From: CBDUBH01 sp965365345
GTDB taxonomy: Bacteria; Bacteroidota; Ignavibacteria; Ignavibacteriales; SURF-24
Assembly: GCA_965365345.1 (NCBI GenBank)
Contig: CBDUBH010000011.1
Coordinates: 1 to 55,272, forward strand
Length of the DNA: 55,272 bases
Direction of reading: 5' to 3'
The notes beneath the pieces were generated by a model. That model did not search any database. It was not told the DNA's origin and saw only the letters and a list, made by a program, of their open reading frames with translations. Every line of letters begins with the position of its first letter. The stretch's first letter is position 1. This document shows positions 27,801 to 35,664 of the stretch, piece by piece. The translations under genes were made by a program, and so were the position numbers.

Positions 27801-28266
27801 AATGTTAAAACCGGAATTACAAAGCATGGAAGTTTTTGCTGATGGCGTAAACAATATTGTAGAAGCCCAGCAACGCGTTGCGCTTTCCTATTTTAACGAT
27901 GGCAGTATCGAAGGCGCTTGCCCACCGTTAAAAGCGCTGCTTCACATAATGGCAAACGGAAATTATGAAGGAAAAACTGTTGAAGATCCTGAAATAAGAA
28001 AAATGTTCACTTTGGATTATCTATTAAATAGTGAATGGTATTCAGAAAGATTGCTTAACAAACAATTAAAAGATATTGCATTGTGGCAAAATCACGTAAA
28101 TTATCTTCGTGATCATTTACATAACGATCACAGTATTGTTACAGAAAAAATGCATCTGAAAGAAAAACTTGAACAGGCAGAAAAAGAATTGAGCAGAATA
28201 AAATCGCCCAATTATTTGAAAAGTCTGCACGGAACAATCGGTGCTGATCCGATCTTCAAAAAATAA
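24805..28266 (+). CDS. Very large conserved protein, candidate PPi-type phosphoenolpyruvate carboxykinase
   Basis: 1153 residues with no signal peptide or membrane helix. PPi-type PEP carboxykinases, described from Entamoeba and Propionibacterium, are of this length and do not resemble the GTP or ATP enzymes. From memory, the C-terminal third (LTGKSPSTTGAGSEGALTKG about 865-884, VDHDISLLIPEIWCRL about 923-938, LASRLGYRITDKFV, and ACPPLKALLHIMANG) matches that family's most conserved part. A second glycine-rich loop, STVSGGGKSEISKS, lies near 488-501. If correct, it converts oxaloacetate plus PPi to PEP, or the reverse, at the PEP-oxaloacetate node. It stands alone with its own terminator. The real-protein call is certain; the function is moderate. 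Confidence 0.6.
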   Translation: MDHKRTLGFNENKSISYRSNEKIIQYINLKLAALGYPVFLQENDDNDFIEIARDLIKNHQAKNILLADYHCSADRRIQKFLDNYLDDLDLKESIKLPTNTFILDHHGIARVLSLPPDKDEFVSDIISSYRIKQGILHNPKNDRRTTKGVFHITEGGLPVPDDKIAVPKNVFANMLKIALHPPKHLLQLPYTSSQENKAELFVSLLLRPMVSPAVPEFSPHKSMEIRFFAPGNLVSNLDFVESIFGNAGDPYLPENDAGMDIEHWTGHTGCVILAPHLLGLNKKELGLPHFDNATERQKRDGMCWKNENEIYNDGNAFKLTCRNEEGVIVTLIADNYFGYCKKEVKTQISYATNLYGNCEEEHAGGAIAFPSYNLGDEFHDDNQIKKENHTFKDVCELLKDSVEIKEEGYAIDKNFPEIFYVPEDSKINLHEQTVAWNKEGKEVKIKLLPSNIYLLPAGYKVRLEKNPNVPTWRLVGTAAEGTFCHKPSTVSGGGKSEISKSINDAILYGPFFIADLEKDFNFVDEIINKDYSTRYKKPRNKKEPSRAILSNRRTLGSVIKLLTPSVTDYTEEYNNWLNGIPQYIKGLVFLIKRFHRPEWGNNWREHFTVDLVNGMSGNELKYNNRKLVANYLRVGLQKDKSWRTFKLRQDFIAADKIQLEDDISVSTVIPTEKLNYVSKDYKNPSVKLVENCEFRFFQRPDEAINRGYDKQAELDIATSGAFISNFEPLTNDDAKNLIEDAIGFDKFTEPMKQFIQDTAKKNNCKYFVSSAHPRMIDEKPSVNMRYLQNRPDLVKPRDRYVAEIGTRLFRKIPVEKACIWPVNAVLPGRRNNPPDLVAKIRPLAVYNPIHYQELPEIFMDFICSLTGKSPSTTGAGSEGALTKGPFNALSPISDLNNALVSFILTGYNCFTSAAGVIGPNYKVDHDISLLIPEIWCRLNVNERDPKFLIEEGHLEKLNDFEYNGNKILASRLGYRITDKFVHTYFGRVFENPISVFNEEMLKPELQSMEVFADGVNNIVEAQQRVALSYFNDGSIEGACPPLKALLHIMANGNYEGKTVEDPEIRKMFTLDYLLNSEWYSERLLNKQLKDIALWQNHVNYLRDHLHNDHSIVTEKMHLKEKLEQAEKELSRIKSPNYLKSLHGTIGADPIFKK

Positions 28267-28340
28267 GAATTTTGATATTAATTATTAATCAAAATTTCTA
28301 AACTCCGGTTTGAAATTACATTTTCTTTTGTCATAAATAA

Positions 28341-28369
28341 AAAATGCGGTCTTAATAAGACCGCATTTT
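28341..28369. terminator. Bidirectional terminator between convergent genes
   Basis: A perfect 13-bp stem (28341-28353 with 28357-28369, loop AAT) has A-runs to the left and TTTTTATTTT to the right. It separates the 1153-residue protein gene from the kinase-like gene on the other strand. Confidence 0.92.
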
Positions 28370-28396
28370 TATTTTAAATTGATTTTGGAAATAAAA

Positions 28397-29053
28397 TTAA
28401 ATTGACTCTGTAGATCTAATTCCAAATTTATTTATCAATCTTTCCGCTTCCTTTTTGAATGGTTCAAAAACCGGCTTACCTGAATTTTCCAGATTTATAG
28501 CCATGTGATTTCCGGTTTCTAAAAACTCCTTCATTCCTGAATTATTCAACCAATAATAAATTCCCCAATTTTCAAAGTTCCATTCATCGGAATATTTATT
28601 AAATTCGTAATCAACATAATAAAACTCGCTGTTTTGCTTAACAAAGTTCATCGGAAAATAATCAATATTGATTTTATAAGAAAAAAGAATTTTCGAAATC
28701 TCAAAAATTTGTTTTATATCATTTTCGGAAATTTCATTTTCAGAAATAAGTTTTGCGGCGGATCTACCGTCAATATAATCTTTAACTAAATAATTTTCGT
28801 TTTTATCAAATCCGTAAAGTGCGGGAATTTTAATTCCGGTTTTTTTCAAAAATCCGTAAGCATTTATCTCACTTTCTAATTTATCATAATAAAAATTGTA
28901 ATAAGAACACGGTTCATCATGAAGTATTTTAAGAACTAATTTCCGGCTTCCGTTCGAAATCAAAAATGAATATCCTGATTTTCCCTTTCCTAAAAATTCA
29001 CTTACAAAATATCTTTCTGAGTTGAAAATAAATGAATCGCCGATTTGTATCAT
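28397..29053 (-). CDS. Minimal protein-kinase-like protein
   Basis: 218 residues, shorter than a typical 260-residue kinase domain. A glycine loop (LGKGKSGYSF, 21-30), Lys42 in VLKIL, a possible helix-C Glu at about 60-62, Asp131 and Asn136 in NIDYFPMN (a D-x4-N catalytic loop without the usual HR), and Asp148 in YVDYE (DFG-equivalent) are all visible. The catalytic residues are therefore intact, while the C-lobe is much reduced. The closest analogues are small bacterial kinase-like folds such as sugar or LPS kinases. The substrate is unknown. It is divergent from fxsA. Confidence 0.7.
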   Translation of the reverse strand: MIQIGDSFIFNSERYFVSEFLGKGKSGYSFLISNGSRKLVLKILHDEPCSYYNFYYDKLESEINAYGFLKKTGIKIPALYGFDKNENYLVKDYIDGRSAAKLISENEISENDIKQIFEISKILFSYKINIDYFPMNFVKQNSEFYYVDYEFNKYSDEWNFENWGIYYWLNNSGMKEFLETGNHMAINLENSGKPVFEPFKKEAERLINKFGIRSTESI

Positions 29054-29095
29054 CTTTCAATTTGAATAAGTTTTAAATTTGCTTAACTTAAAATA

Positions 29096-29482
29096 ATGCA
29101 CATAAAAAAAGAAAACAACATGTTCGGCAAATTGCTTTTGGTTTTTACAATTGTTCCGCTTGTGGAATTATATATTTTGATTTTGATCGGTGAAAAGATC
29201 GGTGCGCTTACAACTATTTTGATAATTTTTGTAACTGCGCTTTTCGGCGCTTATCTTGTTAAGCGTGAAGGTTTATCGGTCTTTGCCGGAATTAAAAGAA
29301 CAATCGGTGAAAAAAGAATTCCGGGAAATGAATTGTTACATGTTCTGCTTGTAATTTTGGGCGGATTCGCTTTAATAACGCCGGGCGTTATCACCGATAT
29401 TTTAGGAATTACGATGTTATTGCCCGGCACACGTCAAATTTATGCACGTAAAATTTTACAGCTTATAAAAAAAAAGAATTAG
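29096..29482 (+). CDS. fxsA: FxsA family membrane protein
   Basis: 128 residues from the ATG at 29096; a second ATG at 29120 (MFGKLLLVFTIVPLVELYIL) is about equally possible and would start the hydrophobic part directly. Three to four membrane segments and the family block GALTTILIIFVTALFGAYLV, followed by GFALITPGVITDILG, are present. FxsA is a small inner-membrane protein named for its effect on F exclusion of phage T7 in E. coli; its normal role is unclear. Its stop overlaps the SDR gene on the other strand by 4 bases. Confidence 0.88.
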   Translation: MHIKKENNMFGKLLLVFTIVPLVELYILILIGEKIGALTTILIIFVTALFGAYLVKREGLSVFAGIKRTIGEKRIPGNELLHVLLVILGGFALITPGVITDILGITMLLPGTRQIYARKILQLIKKKN

Positions 29483-30312
29483 TTTTGGAATTTGGAAATT
29501 TTAACGGTTTTAAGTCCTGTCATCTTTTCGCTCAACTCCCATAATTTTTTCTTCACATCTTCATCATCAGCAACTTTTGAATAAGTTGATATTTTCTTGT
29601 TATCAAAATATTTTCCCGAAACATTTTCAACTTCATCTGAAGTTGCTAAAAATATTGAAGTTTCTGCTCCTTCCATAATTGAAGCGCCGCCCATTCCGAA
29701 TCCTTCTTTTAATAGTTTTGTTCCGATAACTCCGGGATGCAATGAATTTACGGTCACTTTTGTATTTTTTAATTTATCAGCAAGTTCGTTTGAAAAAATA
29801 ATATTTGCCAATTTTGAAAGTGAATATGAGCCGTATCCATCAAAACATTTTTCGGCATTTAAATTTTCAAAATCAATTTTTCCTCTTTGATGCGCAACCG
29901 AACTAACATTTATAATTCGCGAAGGTGCATTCTTTAACAAAATATCAATTATTAAATTCGTCAGTAAAAAAGGCGCCAAGTGATTTATGGCAAAAGTCGC
30001 TTCAAAACCATCTTCCGTAATTTCCTTTTTCTTTTTGTAAACTCCGGCATTATTTATTAAAACATTCAAAGCATCAAATCTTTCTTTAATTTCATCAGCT
30101 AATCTTCTCACTTCTTTAAGCGATGAAAAATCTGCAACGGCAAATTCAATTTCCTTATTTCCTGTTCTGTCAATTATTTCATTCGCGGAAAGCTGAGCCT
30201 TTTCTTTCGTTCTACCGTGAACAATAATTTTATGTCCTGATTTTGCCAATTCCAATGCGGTCTGTTTCCCTATCCCATCAGTTGCGCCAGTTACAAGAAT
30301 AATTTTTTTCAT
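29479..30312 (-). CDS. Short-chain dehydrogenase/reductase
   Basis: 277 residues. The Rossmann cofactor motif VTGATDGIGKQTALELA, the Arg after beta-2 (HGRTKEKA, suggesting NADPH), NNAGVYKKK, the catalytic Ser in INVSSVAHQRG, and YSLSKLAN (Tyr and Lys) are all in place. The overall pattern is that of the retinol-dehydrogenase-like SDR group, but the substrate is unknown. It converges on fxsA with a 4-base overlap and is 17 bases from the outer-membrane receptor gene on the same strand. Confidence 0.9.
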   Translation of the reverse strand: MKKIILVTGATDGIGKQTALELAKSGHKIIVHGRTKEKAQLSANEIIDRTGNKEIEFAVADFSSLKEVRRLADEIKERFDALNVLINNAGVYKKKKEITEDGFEATFAINHLAPFLLTNLIIDILLKNAPSRIINVSSVAHQRGKIDFENLNAEKCFDGYGSYSLSKLANIIFSNELADKLKNTKVTVNSLHPGVIGTKLLKEGFGMGGASIMEGAETSIFLATSDEVENVSGKYFDNKKISTYSKVADDEDVKKKLWELSEKMTGLKTVKISKFQN

Positions 30313-30329
30313 CTTATCTCCGGATTTTT

Positions 30330-32270
30330 CTAAATCATTGCATTTAAATAAATTACGACTGCTCTTCTGAATTCATTTCCGTTCGGCATCATTTTGAATT
30401 TTTTATCAAATAAATTTTCGATCTCAAATTTAAATGATAAATTTTCAAAGAAATAAAAATTGCTTAATTTTTGAATGTACGAAATATTGAATACCGAAGC
30501 CGGACTCAAATTCTGATTGTACTTTCTTTCAATATAAGAATTAGAAAATTCTCCCGCATCAAATTCGCTCCAGCGGCTTCTGCTTCTGAAAAAATATTCA
30601 GTTCTTATTGATGCGCTAATGGGTAAATTTACATTGGCGGCAAAAAATAAATTATGCTTTGGAAAAATTTCATCACGATCGGAAAATTTATAACTTCCGG
30701 TAAACTCAGCTGTTTCAAAAGATTTTTCCAAATTTAAATTGAATGTAAAAACTTTAATATCATTTTTATTTTCGTAAGCAGCATTTTTCAGAAAGTCCCC
30801 TGTTGATGCGGTCAAAACGTAACTTTCAACTTTTTGTGCAATAGGATTTTTAACTGATAAAATTCCGGTTTCGGCTTTAAATTTTATTCCTTTAGTAAAT
30901 AGATAATTAATTCCGAAAAAATTGTTTCTTTCATTTTGAAGATCAGTATTTCCTTTTATGAAAATTGAATCCGTGATTTTCAGATCGGTCAAATTTCTCA
31001 GTGTTAAAAAGCTTGCATACTTTTCAAAAAGATTTGGATATTTTACAACACTGCTTGAAGAAATTCCCGCTGAATTATATTCATCTAATTTATAATTTGT
31101 TTTAAAATAAATAGAAGATTCATTTTTATTTGCAAAATTAAAATCATGATTGAAAGATAATTTCATATCGAATGAATTAATTTTTCCGGAAACTTCCGCG
31201 CCGGTAGAATATTTTGAAAGTTCGTTTTTATTTCCGAAAAAATTTTGCTCTGATTTTTGTGATTCATAATCTGAATTCACTGCATTAAGAAAATCATAAT
31301 TAGTGAATAATTTTACCGAATATTCATTCTTATCAATTAAATTTATTTTTGAATTAATTCTGTAATTATTCAAATTAAATTTTGCTCCGGGAATAAGATC
31401 AATTTCGGTTAATTTGAAATTTGTTCCGTCTTTAATTAATTCAAATTCAAATGCATCAATTAAATTTACAGCAGAAAATTTTATCGAATGAATATAATAT
31501 TCAGAGTGAGTAAAGCTCGAAGTAAAAGGTGAAAGATCAAACCCATAATAACTAACGGCAGAGGCATCCAATCCAATCATTTTTTTATCAGTAATTTTGT
31601 AAACAGTATTAAGCTCGGAAATTCCCTGCTTGTTTTGTTTGCCGCCGTAATGTGCATTTAATCCCCAAATAATTCCATCGTTTACAGATCCTGTCGGGTA
31701 GTAGCCGAAATATCCGCCTTTAAATCTATATGAAAATTTATTTAAAGAATTTTCAAATGAAACAACTCCTGAAGGAACAAATTTATTAATATTTCCAATT
31801 TCCAAATTATCCCGGGTGAGATAATAAATAAGCGGATCTCCGGTTTCACTTCCGGTAAATAATCTTAACCGGATTTTAAATTCATCAGAAACCGGTTTCT
31901 TTTTTATATCAATTTTGCCTTTTGGAAAAAGATAATTTTCCGAAATGGTTGGATTTGATTCGATAATTATCGAATCAATTTCAATTTCATCTATAGAAAA
32001 AAGATCGGGTGAATTATAATTGAATGGAAGAACGTAATTTTGTTTTCCGTTATAAAAAATAATATTACCCGGCGAACTTGGGAATTCAGATGATGTTAAA
32101 AAATGAGCAGATAGAAATCTGCTCAATCCGAAATTATACACTGCATGTTCTCTTAAAATATCTCCTGTTCTTTTGTATAAATTTCTTTCGTTTTCATTTG
32201 CAAAAATTTGTGATGCAGATAAAATTATGAGAATTACAAATCCTATAAATAATATTTTTTTTATTTTCAT
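30330..32270 (-). CDS. TonB-dependent-receptor-like outer membrane protein with a reduced plug
   Basis: 646 residues with a signal peptide (ILFIGFVILIILSASQIFA). Residues about 30-125 look like a diverged plug: IIFYNGKQNYVLPFNYNS, then IDEIEIDSIIIES, then GKIDIKKKP, matching the order of a TonB plug's final strands. The rest alternates polar and hydrophobic residues as a large beta barrel and ends FEIENLFDKKFK...RAVVIYLNAMI, typical of receptor C-termini. There is no clear TonB box or carboxypeptidase-like N-terminal domain. The ligand is unknown. It overlaps the next upstream outer-membrane protein gene by 4 bases. Confidence 0.78.
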   Translation of the reverse strand: MKIKKILFIGFVILIILSASQIFANENERNLYKRTGDILREHAVYNFGLSRFLSAHFLTSSEFPSSPGNIIFYNGKQNYVLPFNYNSPDLFSIDEIEIDSIIIESNPTISENYLFPKGKIDIKKKPVSDEFKIRLRLFTGSETGDPLIYYLTRDNLEIGNINKFVPSGVVSFENSLNKFSYRFKGGYFGYYPTGSVNDGIIWGLNAHYGGKQNKQGISELNTVYKITDKKMIGLDASAVSYYGFDLSPFTSSFTHSEYYIHSIKFSAVNLIDAFEFELIKDGTNFKLTEIDLIPGAKFNLNNYRINSKINLIDKNEYSVKLFTNYDFLNAVNSDYESQKSEQNFFGNKNELSKYSTGAEVSGKINSFDMKLSFNHDFNFANKNESSIYFKTNYKLDEYNSAGISSSSVVKYPNLFEKYASFLTLRNLTDLKITDSIFIKGNTDLQNERNNFFGINYLFTKGIKFKAETGILSVKNPIAQKVESYVLTASTGDFLKNAAYENKNDIKVFTFNLNLEKSFETAEFTGSYKFSDRDEIFPKHNLFFAANVNLPISASIRTEYFFRSRSRWSEFDAGEFSNSYIERKYNQNLSPASVFNISYIQKLSNFYFFENLSFKFEIENLFDKKFKMMPNGNEFRRAVVIYLNAMI

Positions 32271-32821
32271 TTGATTATAAAATACTTTAGTCCGATTGAA
32301 TAAATTTTCAGATTTTCAGGTGCACTGAAAAGCGATTCGTATTTAGAATAAACTTCAAGTTGATTAATCCCAAAAAAACGCGTTCCCATTGAAATAAAAT
32401 ATCCGAATTCGGATTCTTCCTTATTATTTTGAAATCTTTCTTCTACACGTGCACCTGAAAAATGCATTGTTGCATTTAATATTCCGCTCCAAATATTTAT
32501 TCCGAAATATTTTGATTGAAAGATTTCATATTTAAATCCTAAAGGAATTTCAAACATATAGATTTTTGGAAATTCGCTTTTATTTTTTGGATCAAATATC
32601 GAAAAATTAAGTTCACCTTCAGCAAAAAATCTATCTGTAATTTTATAGCGTCCAGTTCCTCCTAAAGAAAATGAATTCCCCCAATGCTCGTTAAAATCGC
32701 TTGTATTTATTAGATAATTTGAATTTATGCCGACATTTACTTTCTGCCAATCAATATTCTGAGAAAATAAATCTGAGCAAAAAATAATAGTAACAATTAA
32801 AATCTTAAAAAATATTTTCAT
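32267..32821 (-). CDS. Small outer membrane beta-barrel protein
   Basis: 184 residues with a signal peptide (FFKILIVTIIFCSDLFSQ). The mature part is strand-rich with alternating aromatic and polar residues (GGTGRYKITDRFFAEGELNF), ending in IYSIGLKYFIIK, whose final aromatic/hydrophobic strand fits an outer-membrane barrel of about eight strands. No specific family was recognised. Its stop overlaps the receptor-like gene's start by four bases, so they are probably made together. A terminator shared with the phosphorylase region sits just upstream at 32871. Confidence 0.75.
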   Translation of the reverse strand: MKIFFKILIVTIIFCSDLFSQNIDWQKVNVGINSNYLINTSDFNEHWGNSFSLGGTGRYKITDRFFAEGELNFSIFDPKNKSEFPKIYMFEIPLGFKYEIFQSKYFGINIWSGILNATMHFSGARVEERFQNNKEESEFGYFISMGTRFFGINQLEVYSKYESLFSAPENLKIYSIGLKYFIIK

Positions 32822-32870
32822 TCTAAAAATACCGGAAAATTAATTTTTAAATTATACTCAATTTAAAAAA

Positions 32871-32899
32871 CAAAATCCCCTTGTTTTAAGGGGATTTTG
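32871..32899 (-). terminator. Terminator after the phosphorylase gene
   Basis: A perfect 12-bp stem (32871-32882 with 32888-32899) with AT-rich flanks lies about 22 bases beyond the glgP stop on the minus strand, where it is followed by a TTTTTTAAAT-like tract. Confidence 0.85.
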
Positions 32900-32920
32900 A
32901 ATTTTTATTTTACAGATTTA

Positions 32921-35491
32921 TTATGCCCAGTAAATCACACCAAGATCAAAAGGACTTACCAAAAGTGAATGTTTCGGCAGAATTCTAATCGTGTAACCAA
33001 AGTTTCCGCTTGTTTTACAAACCACAGAACCTTTGTAATTGTAATTACCTTTTGAAGACTTTGAAGACTTTTCAGGCTCCATTGTAACAGCAGAATTTGC
33101 GTGTGCCATTTCCTGTTTATCCATTGAACCGAAATATATTTGTACTTCTACATCTTCGGGAGCAAGATTTCCTAAATGGATATTGGCTTTAATACTGAAT
33201 TCCGTACCAACCTTTACATCTTTGTTACCTGTCAAGTATTCAATTTCAGAAACTTTAATTGATGACCAGTTATCAGTAACTTTTTTCTTCCATGCGGTCA
33301 GTTCTTTAGCCAATTCCCATTTATTTTCTAAAAGCTGTTTTCTGTTATTATAAGCTTTATGGTAAAACTTACGGAAATATTCTTCTACCATTCTGTGTGT
33401 GTTAAAGAACGGTGTTAATTTTTTCATGGATGCTTTTATGGTTCCGATCCAGGCGCGTGGAAGTTTATCTTCGCCTCTGTTGTAAAACAGCGGAGCAATT
33501 TCCTTTTCCAAAGTATTGTAAAGTTGGCTTGCTTCAACTTCATTTTGATAATCCAGATCAATATATTCTTCGCCGTTTCCAATTTTCCAGCCTAATTCCG
33601 CATCGTAACCTTCATCCCACCATCCGTCAAGTACGCTGAAATTCAATCCGCCGTTTGCAATAACTTTCATTCCGGATGTACCGCTTGCTTCTAAAGGTCT
33701 GCGTGGATTGTTCAACCAAACATCAACTCCTTCAACCATATAACGCGCAACATTCATATCATAATTTTCCAGGAAGACAATTCTTTTTCTGAATCTTTCT
33801 TCTTTTGCAAACTGAACAATTTTCTGAATGAATTTTTTACCTTCTTCATCTTTTGGATGAGCTTTTCCGGCAACAATTAATTGAACCGGTCTTTCAGGAT
33901 TATTTAAAATTCTTTCTAATCTGTCAAGATCTGAAAAAAATAAAGTTGCTCTTTTGTAAGTTGCAAATCTTCTTGCAAACCCGATTGTTAAAGCAGAAGG
34001 ATCCAAAGCTTCGCCGGCTGAGGCAATTTCAAGATGCGATCCGCCACGGCTCATTACTTGTTTTCTTAATCTGTTTCTTGCAAATGCAACCAATCTTTCG
34101 CGTCTTCTTTCGTGCGTGCGCCACAATTCAACATCAGGAATTTTATCAATTCGCTGCCAGATATTCTGATCTTCCGGATTATTGATAAATTTTTCACCCA
34201 AATATCTAATCAAAAGTTCTTCCATATCTTTTGAAAGATGACTTCTTGTATGAATTCCATTTGTAACATAATCAATTGGAATTTCTTCAAAAGGAACGCC
34301 TTTAAATCCGGAGACCCACATTTTTTTAGAAACTTCACCATGCAATTTACTTACACCGTTAACAAATCCTGATGTGTTCATTGCAAGATGAGCCATGTTG
34401 AAATTTATTGTTCCTAAACTCGGATCAATTGTTCCGAGTCTGTAAAATTCTTTATCGTCAATTCCTAATTCATTTCTGTAATAATTTCCGAAATATTTTT
34501 CAACCATATCATTTCCGAATACATCAATTCCTGCCGGAACCGGAGTATGAGTTGTAAATATATTTGAATAATATCCAACTTCTTTGGCTTGTTCAAAAGT
34601 TAAACCATGCTCATTAATCAGATAGCGGATTCTTTCCAAAGAAAGAAATGCTGAGTGTCCTTCGTTCATGTGACAAACAAGTGGTTTTATGCCCATTGAA
34701 TGAAGCGCGCGCAACCCGCCGATTCCAAGCAAAATTTCTTGTTGAATTCTTGTTTCCGTATTTCCGCCGTAAAGCGTGCGTGTTATTTTTCTATCTTCTT
34801 CATTATTTTCAGGAATGTCTGTATCCATTAGATAAAGCGGAATTCTTCCAACCGCAATTTTCCAAACCTGAAAATGAACATTTCTTCCCGGGAAGTTAAG
34901 AGCAATTTTCATGGGCTCTTTTTTATCATTTGTTATCAACGTCATCGGAAGATTGAAAAAATCATTAATATCGTAACGCTCCTGCTGCCATCCGTCAGAT
35001 GTCAAATATTGCTGGAAATATCCTTCTTTATATAACAAACCAATTCCGATCAAAGGTAATCCCAAATCGCTTGCAGATTTTAAATGATCTCCGGCTAAAA
35101 TACCGAGTCCGCCTGAATAAATTTGCAAACATTCAGTTAATCCGAATTCAGCTGAAAAATATGCGATATGCGGTTCATCATGAGGTTTGAAATTTTTGCT
35201 GTACCAGTTCGGTTGATTTAAATAAGATTCAAGCTGATTGTAAGTACGATTTAAGTGAGCTATAAATCCATCATCATTCGATACTTCTTGTAATCTTTCT
35301 TGACTGATTTTTCCGAGAACCATAACCGGATTGTGATTTGTCACTTCCCAAAGGTCTCTATCCAATCTTCTGAAAAGCTCGAAAGTATCCTGATTCCACG
35401 TCCAATACAAGTTATATGCAAGTTCACGTAATCTTTCAAGGTTTTCCGGTAATGAAGGTATTACATTGAAAGTACCTATAAAATTTGCCAT
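32921..35491 (-). CDS. glgP: Alpha-glucan (glycogen/starch/maltodextrin) phosphorylase, GT35 short type
   Basis: 856 residues. It splits alpha-1,4-glucans with phosphate to give glucose-1-phosphate. An N-terminal DUF3417-like region (LPENLERLRELAYNLYWTWN) marks the short archaeal/bacterial type, as distinct from the classical ~800-residue glycogen phosphorylase. The active core has HMNEGHSAFLSLERI, HTPVPAGID and the PLP lysine in GTSGMKVIANG, with FSVLDGWWDEGYD after it. A beta-rich C-terminal extension of about 100 residues (from KDVKVGTEFSIKANIHLG) is probably a carbohydrate-related or structural domain. It stands alone between two terminators. Confidence 0.95.
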   Translation of the reverse strand: MANFIGTFNVIPSLPENLERLRELAYNLYWTWNQDTFELFRRLDRDLWEVTNHNPVMVLGKISQERLQEVSNDDGFIAHLNRTYNQLESYLNQPNWYSKNFKPHDEPHIAYFSAEFGLTECLQIYSGGLGILAGDHLKSASDLGLPLIGIGLLYKEGYFQQYLTSDGWQQERYDINDFFNLPMTLITNDKKEPMKIALNFPGRNVHFQVWKIAVGRIPLYLMDTDIPENNEEDRKITRTLYGGNTETRIQQEILLGIGGLRALHSMGIKPLVCHMNEGHSAFLSLERIRYLINEHGLTFEQAKEVGYYSNIFTTHTPVPAGIDVFGNDMVEKYFGNYYRNELGIDDKEFYRLGTIDPSLGTINFNMAHLAMNTSGFVNGVSKLHGEVSKKMWVSGFKGVPFEEIPIDYVTNGIHTRSHLSKDMEELLIRYLGEKFINNPEDQNIWQRIDKIPDVELWRTHERRRERLVAFARNRLRKQVMSRGGSHLEIASAGEALDPSALTIGFARRFATYKRATLFFSDLDRLERILNNPERPVQLIVAGKAHPKDEEGKKFIQKIVQFAKEERFRKRIVFLENYDMNVARYMVEGVDVWLNNPRRPLEASGTSGMKVIANGGLNFSVLDGWWDEGYDAELGWKIGNGEEYIDLDYQNEVEASQLYNTLEKEIAPLFYNRGEDKLPRAWIGTIKASMKKLTPFFNTHRMVEEYFRKFYHKAYNNRKQLLENKWELAKELTAWKKKVTDNWSSIKVSEIEYLTGNKDVKVGTEFSIKANIHLGNLAPEDVEVQIYFGSMDKQEMAHANSAVTMEPEKSSKSSKGNYNYKGSVVCKTSGNFGYTIRILPKHSLLVSPFDLGVIYWA

Positions 35492-35618
35492 TTACCCTAC
35501 TCCGTTAGTTACTAAATAAAGCATTCTTTATAAATTTCTTTATAAAGATCACTAATATAAATACTTTTTTTTAATTAATAAAATAATAAGAACAATTTTA
35601 ACTAAATTTTTTAAAACA

Positions 35619-35649
35619 AAAAAGCCGGAAACAAAGTCCGGCTTTTTTG
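35619..35649 (-). terminator. Terminator after the secreted sorting-domain protein gene
   Basis: A perfect 12-bp stem, AAAAAAGCCGGA (35619-35630) with TCCGGCTTTTTT (35638-35649), lies about 16 bases past the stop at 35665. On the minus strand it is followed by TTGTTTTAAA. Confidence 0.92.
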
Positions 35650-35664
35650 AAAGTTAAACTGAAA

